Below are positions 55,917 through 64,000 of a stretch of DNA of 64,000 nucleotides, in pieces (position 1 is the first letter of the stretch; every line of letters begins with the position of its first letter). The translations under genes and the position numbers were made by a program. The notes under the pieces were generated by a model. That model had not been told where the DNA came from. It made no database searches and saw only the letters and a program-made list of their open reading frames with translations. The stretch comes from Sialis fuliginosa (lineage: Eukaryota; Arthropoda; Insecta; Megaloptera; Sialidae). The stretch spans positions 16,678,001 through 16,742,000 of the forward strand of contig OY540812.1 of the NCBI GenBank assembly GCA_961205875.1. The letters are read 5' to 3'.

Positions 55917-58365
55917 ATGCAGTGCGATAAAATAAGACATGAGAACGATATTTTAGAAACAATTGACGCTGCGTACGCTAGTGGCGCTTGGTGGGAAGTG
56001 ATTGAATTAGGACGCATTGTTGGTGACATCACAGCATGGCGGAAAGTGCTTTGGCCTCGGCCAGACGAAGGGTGCTTGGAGTTTATAGCTGCCAATTTGG
56101 CTGCCAGGAATCTTGAAGGTTGATATTGTATAACGTGGCTTGGTCATTTTAATTTATTATATGATTATAACTTATTCTATATTTAACATTTCCTGACCAT
56201 AGACATATAAATAAACTTTAGCCCGCTTAGCCAAGACCTCGAATACAAACGTACAATTCAACTGTTGAACTTCAAATATTATTTTAAAACAACTTTTAAA
56301 CTAATTCTTAGCAGATATACAAGAGCCAAAACTACTTTTCTAGTGAATAAAGTGCAATATTTAAAAATAATTTAGATACTGAATATGGTCATTGTGACGC
56401 TGGAGGGGGGGGGTCACAAATTATCGATTTTTTTGCTTAAATTGATTAGCAAAAAAAATATTTAAAAACTCTTCAAATATTATTACATCTAAATAAATAT
56501 TTTTTGTCTTTTGTACTTTTTTTCAAGATGGTTTCCAAGTTTTCTAAAAAAGAATATAATATTGGAAAGCGTCCACTGTATATAGTTGACAAATGCTCGT
56601 AAGATACTAGAAAATACAAAGTATAAGTAAGATGTTATGATTTTTTAAATATCTGTTGATAAGATATAGCAGGGCTTCGAACCTTTTTCGTTTCGGTTAG
56701 AGTAAAAAAATATATTTCGGTTCGGTTCCGGTTTTCGTTCCGCAAAAAATAACGGTTTTTCCGGTTTTCGGTTCAGCTCTGAGTGATTAATTAAAGAAAA
56801 ATTATTTGTATTAAAAAAATTTTTTCTACAATAATTTAGAATATTTTATGGTAGTAGGTCCTTGTATGATAGTCTGAATAACAATTGAAGTGGGAAATAA
56901 GATCATGTTAACGCGCGTACTTTAACATGTACTGAACCGAAAAAACCGATATTTTTATTTCGGTTCTGTTCCGGTTTTCGTTCCGGCAAAAAATAACGGT
57001 TTTTCCGGTTTTCGGTTCAATTCCGGTTCGAAACCCTGAATATAGCCCAGTAAATAAAGGTTTTAGCTTCTAAAAAATTCCGACCAAGCTGAATTTTTGT
57101 GGAGACTTTTATTTTGATTTCCTAAGCATACACTAAAATGAGCCATGGGTTTTTGTTTTTTAGGGGGTAAAGGGGGGGAAATTCTAGTTTTTTGTAAATA
57201 TCTAAAAAATTGTCAATTTTCGAGGAAAACAGTTATGAAGAAAATTGTAGCTTATAAAATTCTACACTAAAAAACCCCTATACTTTTTTCGTATAATCAA
57301 TTTTGTTATTATCTTTTGATGTGGATTAGGCCTACTGGGGATACCACATAAAAAAAACGCGCCCAGTAATCTATCTCCGTAGTGGTATGGAAAAGAGTAG
57401 GTACGCATTTAAAAAAAATCAGTTATCTCAACTTTATCGCACTGTTTATTTGAAAAGTATTGATTATACGAAAAAAAGTATAGATGCCTTTTTTGTATAG
57501 AATTTTATAAGCTACAATTTTTTTTATAACTATTTTCCTCTAAAAATTGATATTTTTAAAGATATTTGCAAAAAACTAGAATTCTCCCCCTAAAAAACAA
57601 AAACCCATGGCTCAAATTAAGGGTACTTTTCAGGGTATGCTTAGTAACTCAACATAAAAGTCTCCACAAAAATTCAGCTTGGTCAGAATTTTTTAGAAGT
57701 CGTACCGATTTTTTTAGTTTGTTTACTGGGCTAATATGAATAAGGGCAAAGAAAAGGCACAGTCAATTATCATTTCCATGGTCAACTGCTCCACCCCCCT
57801 GATAAAAAAACGTTCCGTTGCCGTACATAAACTTTAGAATTTATTTTATAATGTTCTAACATATTTTTTGTTAACTCTAAAGGTATTACCAGTATTGGAT
57901 GTGGAAGTGGTTTACTAGAATGGTTACTCCAAGAAGCAACTGGAATTCATGTTACTGGTGTTGAAGTTGATTCTAGTTGGTGGAGCAGACATTCTACTTT
58001 CATTCCGTTAAAATTTGTTGATGTTGAACAAATACAAATTAAACCTAATACTGCTTTAATGTTTTGTTATTTTAATAATGGTAAGTTTTATTTTTGAGAA
58101 TTTATATGTACCTACTTGTTTTATAAATGTAAATTTTTTAGGTCAAATATTCCAAGATTATGTAAAACAATATCAAGGTACAAGCATTATTATATTAGGA
58201 CCTGGACCAAACCGTGGTGCATATTGTGATCCAGAACCTCTAAAACCTAATTTTCAACAGGATTCTGGATGGACTTTGTCATCATTGTATCATATTGGAG
58301 ATACTAAAGATTGTGTAGCTATTTACGATAATTTAACTAAGAAAGTATTAATAGATCAATATTAA
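55917..58365 (+). CDS. SAM-dependent methyltransferase-like protein (complete, 207 aa)
   Basis: Three exons: 55917-56118, 57883-58080 and 58142-58365 (TAA). The total is 624 nt and the phases close with GT-AG sites throughout. The second exon starts with ITSIGCGSGLLEW (residues 69-81), a good match to methyltransferase motif I, the glycine loop that binds S-adenosylmethionine. VTGVEVDSSWW follows, with an acidic residue where motif II is expected. Later come IIILGPGPNRGAYCDPEPL and a conserved-looking WTLSSLYHIGD. The N-terminus (ILETIDAAYASGAWWEVIEL) precedes the Rossmann core. At 207 aa it is short for the class. I do not know the substrate or the orthologue name. The 1.8-kb first intron holds two transposable elements. 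Confidence 0.75.
56671..57038. mobile_element. TCGGTTCCGG-rich TIR element in methyltransferase intron 1
   Basis: Ends CAGGGCTTCGAACC and, inverted, CAGGGTTTCGAACCGG. The interior repeats TTTCGGTT, CCGGTTTTCGTTCCG and AAAAATAACGGTTTTTCCGG, twice in similar order. Flanking GATATAGC and AATATAGC suggest an 8-bp target duplication. Probably hAT-like, non-coding. Confidence 0.65.
57045..57731. mobile_element. MITE with GCCCAGTAAA ends in methyltransferase intron 1
   Basis: A 687-bp element flanked by TA. The ends GCCCAGTAAATAAA and their inverse, TTCCGACCAAGCTGAATTTT, TGTGGAGACTTTTAT and CTAAGCATAC are inverted in the right half. It begins only a few bases after the preceding element, so the two are almost abutting. 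The centre has ACGCGCCCAGTAATC. Confidence 0.75.
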
Positions 58366-58369
58366 TAAA
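58364..58369 (+). terminator. Possible poly(A) signal overlapping the methyltransferase stop codon
   Basis: AATAAA begins on the last two bases of the TAA stop. If used, the 3' UTR would be only about 20-30 nt. Other AATAAA-like sequences follow (for example near 58513), so the true site is open. Confidence 0.35.
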
Positions 58370-58910
58370 TATTTTTTAATATATTTAAGAAAATAGTTTT
58401 ATATAATTTTCTGAGTAAATAATGTAATGTAAAGAATAAGTGTATCACTTGTATATTTATTTATTTTTCAATAATTATCTGGTGTTTATAATTGATGTAA
58501 ACAAATTCATTAATAAATATAAATATAATTATACCTATAATAAAAATACATGTCAAAAAATATTTACAAAATACATATTTATAAATAATATCTACAATTT
58601 GGTATTATAAATGTTTAGGTACATTTTTCAAAAACATTATCGTTCTTCACCTAAAGAAAAATAAACAATGTTTTTGTTCTTTTTGTATTATTATTGTCAC
58701 TGTTGTTGAAGAATAAGCTTTTACTGTATATTTAGCTAGGAAATTCTGACATCATTATACACATTTAACCTATGGCAGTTATGATATCTTATTGTCTATA
58801 CATTTTCAAATGCATTTTACGTAAAACAAATAATATAAACTTTTTTCAATTATGTCTAACATTAATACATACATCAGTAGCATGAGTTGGGGTTCGCTTT
58901 CTCATATAGA

Positions 58911-59251
58911 CAGTGACGTATTTACGTAAGGGCATAAAGGGCATATGCCCTTGGCGGGGCTTCGCTTTCTCATATAGACAGAGATATATTTATGTAAGAG
59001 TATAAAGGGCATATGCCCTGGGCGGTAAATTTGAAACGGACAGAGTGCAGGAGTGACCTGGCAAGCACGGGTACAAGTAGCTTGCTTTAAGGAGTGCTGG
59101 AGCTGTGAACATCCAAAAATATGACACTAATCAACTTTGTATAGAGTTAAGTGTACTCAAACATGCATATTGCATTTTCATGTTATTCCGAGTAAAAAAA
59201 TAGGCTTGAAAAGGGGGTGACAAATCGCCAAAATTTACGAATACGTCACTG
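58911..59251. mobile_element. hAT-like MITE with internal duplication
   Basis: A 341-bp element with ends CAGTGACGTATTTACG and CGAATACGTCACTG. It is flanked by CATATAGA (58903-58910) and CATGTAGA (59252-59259). A block of about 68 bp (TCGCTTTCTCATATAGACAG...AAAGGGCATATGCCCT) is present twice in tandem, at about 58894 and 58962. The duplication starts outside the element, so it copied the left target site and left end together. Confidence 0.8.
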
Positions 59252-59631
59252 CATGTAGACAATTTAATAACGCTTATTATTATCATTAGAAATCAACTGT
59301 AAACCACTTGGAAAGTGAACCCATGCTACTAACATGTATTCAATTAAAACAAATGCATCTTTGACTCTTTTGATATAAAATATTAAAGAACACATGTTGC
59401 ATATCATTGATTATTATTATATGCTCTTGATAATTATAACAATATAATAATTAATTCAGGATCAGCATGAAACAAATGTAATTTGAGTGCACTTGTACTT
59501 GGCCTCATCTCAATGTTAAAAATCTGTCCCTGAATTAATCAATGCATTAATGTGGCAGGAATTCTTTTGCATAGTTAATATCTTACAATTTCAATATTCA
59601 CTAAATATTATTTCAATTACTAAATCAGATA

Positions 59632-60118
59632 CAGTCTGTCTGATAAGAGCGTGACCAGGAAAACTTATATTTGGAGACTGGAAAAATTGAAAACTTACGA
59701 ACGAGCAGGTAGAAAGCATCGTCCTCTATGGTGTGTCATACAAAAACACTCAGTTATTGTTCTACCTTCGATAGGAAACAATGTTTTTAATTTTGAACAC
59801 TGCATACACCAAAATATTTCAAACAAGATATTATTTTATCATGCACGAGTATTCTAACTCGTCTATGAGCGTCTGAAACGCAATGAAGAAACTGCTCAGA
59901 AAAAATGTTACATAAATAAAATAGCTTATGAAAATATGATTTGCAATTGGGAGAATGTAATATTTCCGACTAAGCCTTTCTGTGGATACAAAGTTATGTT
60001 AGACTAACTTGGTCTATCACCATGAGTAAACTTTTCCGTTGCATGTTTGGGACTGCTGGGTTTTAATGGAAAATATGCCTTAAAAGTTATGTTGATCATG
60101 CTTTTATTAGACAGACTG
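59632..60118. mobile_element. TIR element, CAGTCTGTCTGATAAGAG family, copy 2
   Basis: Ends CAGTCTGTCTGATAAGAG and, inverted, CAGTCTGTCTAATAAAAG. It is homologous to 43283-43731. This 487-bp copy has the better preserved ends. Non-coding. Confidence 0.72.
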
Positions 60119-60426
60119 GATTTAGTAATATGTTTGAACACAAGATTTGTATTTTATGTTGAAATGTATGAAAAAATTGTATTATGACCCTGTAATATGA
60201 ACAATATATAATTAATACTTGAAATAGTGATTTGGTAACACACTATAAGGATCATTTAAGTGTTACGAGTGAAAAGATTGTTAAAAATGATTAATGTTAT
60301 TAAAAAGATTCAGATTATGTGGAATGCAATTTTCATTGTTTTTTGTATACTGTGAATAATTTCTATTGACTTATACATTGTTGTAAAAGGAAAACAATAT
60401 GAACAGATATTAAAAGACTAGATACA

Positions 60427-63400
60427 TTATGCCACTGGACAGGAACTTAATAAAACATTATGAAGTTCATCCATTTCCGTCCAATCTTTATTAGTGCCTC
60501 CAATAACCACATCTTGAATACAACCTTGGAAGTTTTCACGATTTTGTAAAAGATTTTGTGATTCTAAAAAAATATATAATTATAATACACATTTCTATAA
60601 AAAATTATATAAATATAATAGATACCTGGGACACCTCCTATATACAAAGCTCCTGGGTATATATCTACATAAGAATCATCTTTTATCTCTACACTTTCGC
60701 TTTTGCTATCAATTTCAATAAATATCTGATCGTGTGCAAAATGTGCCGTAACAGAATGCCATCGATTATCGCATAATAACGATGAAGCATTTACTGTTGC
60801 GATAACAGGTCTCGAAACACCAGTATCCCACGTCGCTACTATCATTTTACCATTGAATATTTCCAGTGAAATTGCTGGTGATGAATTCAGTGCTGATAAT
60901 AATATTCCGTTTAATTTTGGAGTTCTAAATTTCATAGATACTTCCAAAGTATTGGATATTTCTAAGTAATTAGCTGCAAAGATAAATATTATATGTTATT
61001 TTCATTACATAAATGAAAAGATTCTGAAAAATAATTACCATAAACTGCAAAAGCATCACCGCTGAAGAAAGAACTATTTTCAACTTTTGGGAAACATTGT
61101 TTGATATTATCGTATTTATTTGTAATTAAATCTCTAAACACGTTATTTATGTACAATTCTTTCACGCAGCCTCTTAGTTGATCTAACTCATTAAACTGAA
61201 AAATAATAAATATTAAATTAAAAAATTTAATTCAATAAGAATAAATTAAGTACAAGTACAGGTATAATAAGGAATTTCCACAACATGGTTAGAAAATTAG
61301 GGAAATCCCTGTATAACATGGCATTTTCATAACTCGGTTTTACTCTAACATGATTCGAGAATTGGGAAAACCTACGTAGAACACCAAAGTTGTAAAAAAA
61401 ATTTGATTTTTCAGCGCACCATTTATTGGCCGTACTACTTCAAAATTACGTCACTATTGATATCAAACATGTGTTATAACTTGTCCAAACTTTGTCCAAT
61501 CAGTCAAAGCACTGTTATTATATACTTTGCAAACCAATTGGGCAGTAGTATTATGCTGCTAAAGAGACATAATAAATGGCGGTAATTGAAAATATACGTA
61601 AATGTGAAGTGTTGTAGTCAAAAGACCTAACTCAGGGTACAATTGTATAATATTTAGATACATTTTATAGTTTCATTCAGCATCATGTTACACATTGCTA
61701 CATCTTTTGTTCTGAAATTGATTAAACGATAAAGTTAACCAAATACTTACAAAGCTTCCAGAAAGTCGGCTGTCTTTCGGTGAAACACCTCCAATGTAAA
61801 TGCTGTTTGCAACATTTATCCTCTTGGGTACTTTGGTTGGTCCTGCATCTATTTTATCATCGACAGTCAGTTTCCATCGTCTATCTTTGGTGGTGATAAC
61901 AACACGGTGCCATTCTCCATCACTTACTTGCCGCAAACTTAATAATTCGACTTTTTTTCTGCTTTTAATAATAAGTTGTACGTTTTTATTTTTTACTTGG
62001 AGTAAAATGTAATGGCGCTGTTTCTCTCTTAATCCCTATAAAGTAAAATAAACAATATTATTTTAAAATTGATTCAAAATTATCGACTACTGTGAAACTT
62101 ACTGGTGAAATAAATAATATTCCATTCGGATAGTAAGTCCTGAATTGTAAACTTAAAGTGAAACTTTTTTGCCAAAAATTGGCTAATTTTAATTCTATAA
62201 ATACATTGCTGTGTTTAACATCTCCAAATTTTATAGCACCAGGTATTAAAGAGTAATTTGTACTTCTACTGCATTCTTCCTTTGATACTGAACTGATTCC
62301 CATTGGAATTGCCATCATTCCTATTTCTAAAGGGGGAGCATTACTGGCCGGGCCATTTCTTCCAATTGAAACATGCTCAAAAGACAAAGGAGAGTTGAAA
62401 AGAATCAAGCTGAAATAAAAATTTAATCTATACTAATACATAAAGAGATAAAGTTTGTTTGTGTTTGTCAGAGGTAATCTTGAAAACTACTGGACCAAGT
62501 GCTATAGGGTACCATTATCATGCCATCACTCAAAACAACTGAGCAATAAATAAATTAGCTGCGCTATCTAATTTTAATATTTAAGTCGCTGAAGATGTTT
62601 TTATATAAAATCAATTTTTAGATTTAAATAGTACATTTATATATAATATATAAAAATATATAAACCTCAAGAAATAACAAAATATCCGAGCTAAAACATA
62701 AAAATATAGAACATTCACCGATTTTAACACACATGCGAACTGCCAGTTTATAATATTTTATAGTAAAATAAAGTAATCTAATATAATATAAATAATAACT
62801 CACTTGTCATTAATGATTATATCTCTTATTGTTCCTCTGAATGGTTCATCAGTAATCAATAGTTCTTTATTTTCTGCATCAGGTATTCCACCAAAATAGA
62901 TAACATCAGGAGTTATATTTACTTTAGATGTAGATTCTTCTAGCATATCGTCTATTCGTAATTCTAATTTCTTATTTTCTCTCAGTAACATAATCGCATG
63001 GAAATGACCATCGTTGTATGATTTATTCGTAGATAATGTAAATATTTCTTTTCCAATTTTTATCTCGACAATTATTTTTCCATTGTGATTTTTTATTTTC
63101 AACCAATCTATATTTTCTTTCAATTCACCTTTTAAAAGCATCAATGCTATTATTGAGTTTTCTTGTTCTGTTTGGAAGACAAAACTAAATGACAATAGTT
63201 TTTTTTCAACGGATTTTAGATCTAATTTTATATAACCATTGCCAAAGAATCCAGCACGATTTAAAGTCTAAAAAAATGGATTTAAAATTATTTAAAAAAA
63301 TAAGACTTTTTAAAACACATATACACATATTAATTAGTATTACCTTTTCTGAACAAGAATAATCAACACCGTCATGTTCAGCATCCATTGGATCATACCT

Positions 63401-64000
63401 AACTCTATCAATAGATATATCAGCCAAGCATCCCAGCATTGAATTATGTGGATTCAATTCACCAACAGGCGTGTACATCATACGATTCATAAAACCTGGC
63501 GGTAATCCTCCAACAAAATATCTATGAGTTTAAAAATATCATTTAATAGTAAGGTAATCATAAAATAAAGCCTTTATTATATTACTTTGCTACTTTAAAG
63601 TCAGGTAGTTGTTTCCTTATGACTGGTATTTGAGGTTTATCCACATAACGTTCTCCATTCACAGAGAGAAGACCTTTTTCTTGATATTGTGAACTGAAAT
63701 CACGACCTGCTTCAACCTTAATCCATTCACCCGTATTATATCGTTCTTTTGTTACAATTTCTAGTTTAGATTCACCGATGTACTGAATACAAAATACAAT
63801 TTTACCTTCCCGTAATGAAATAGAAAGGTAGCTGTTCTGTAAATGTAATATTTATTTTTAACGGAAGTTCGTATTAGAGAGATATTGTTTTTTTTACTTA
63901 CATTTGATTTACTAACAACAGCTAATATGAGAGAATTTTCATCAAACGATTTAAAAGTCAATGAAAGAATTTGTTTTGTTCCTGAACTGAATGATTTTTT
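60427..64000 (-). CDS. Laminin subunit alpha, C-terminal LG domains (partial, enters from right edge)
   Basis: Nine exons, phases closing: 63902->64000, 63586-63836, 63344-63521, 62804-63267, 62103-62409, 61751-62035, 61039-61195, 60626-60973 and 60427-60563 (TAA at 60427-60429), about 741 aa. They carry the end of one LG domain (YFVGGLPPGF, MLGCLADISIDRVRYDP), a full LG (TLNRAGFFGNGYIKLDL to YFGGIPDAENKEL, GTIRDIIIND), a linker with EECSRSTNYSL, then the last two LG domains (DGEWHRVVITT, SIYIGGVSPKDSRLSGSF, LRGCVKELYINN; then NRWHSVTAHFAHDQI, ALYIGGVP, FQGCIQDVVIGG). The chain ends VLLSSCPVA. LG4-5 bind dystroglycan and heparin in basement membranes. Whether it is the LanA or the wing-blister type cannot be told from this part. 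Confidence 0.95.

Larger units (their letters stand above)
58366..60426. other. Gap between the methyltransferase-like gene and laminin alpha
   Basis: It holds a hAT-like MITE (58911-59251) and the second CAGTCTGTCTGATAAGAG element (59632-60118). The rest is AT-rich and may include untranslated ends of both convergent genes. On the minus strand AATAAA occurs at 60103-60108, about 320 nt past the laminin stop. Confidence 0.6.

Overview
This window looks like a piece of an insect nuclear genome. It is very AT-rich, its genes are split by spliceosomal GT-AG introns, coding exons are sparse, and the gaps are packed with miniature inverted-repeat elements, a Harbinger-type transposon, a tRNA-derived SINE and hammerhead-like repeats. 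The gene set (Rab5, EFHB, CWC22/nucampholin, laminin alpha) fits an arthropod. The composition and repeat style suggest a hemipteran, but that last step is a guess.

Layout. The left 11 kb holds three coding exons, on the minus strand, of a RASL12/RERG-like Ras-family GTPase that runs off the left edge. From 11 to 42 kb I find no convincing protein-coding exon of a host gene. This stretch is made of mobile elements: a nested Harbinger insertion at 27.8-30.0 kb, several copies of a repeat family bounded by TGCTTCCTCG, hAT-like MITEs with 8-bp target duplications, terminal-inverted-repeat MITEs, a SINE with a perfect 19-bp target duplication, and hammerhead-like motifs. It also holds a few GC-richer islands that could be promoters or untranslated exons.

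The right 22 kb is gene-dense. Rab5 (minus, 3 coding exons, 219 aa) is head-to-head with EFHB (plus, 10 exons, 504 aa). EFHB is tail-to-tail with CWC22 (minus, 2 exons, 921 aa), with only 89 bp between the stop codons. After a MITE-rich gap comes a small methyltransferase-like gene (plus, 3 exons, 207 aa). The last nine exons of a laminin alpha chain (minus) enter from the right edge. All exon boundaries given here were derived by hand from splice-site consensus and checked so that the coding phases close exactly.

The genes do not form a pathway. They are unrelated housekeeping or structural functions: vesicle traffic, ciliary axoneme, splicing, basement membrane and small-GTPase signalling.

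The most interesting non-coding signal is a set of hammerhead-ribozyme-like motifs (CTGATGAG, a strong stem, GAAA, then a palindromic CACGTG). They occur at four places, one of which is a perfect 72-bp inverted pair. A second, related family occurs at 13.4 kb. Hammerheads of this minimal kind are known from Penelope-like retroelements and related repeats.
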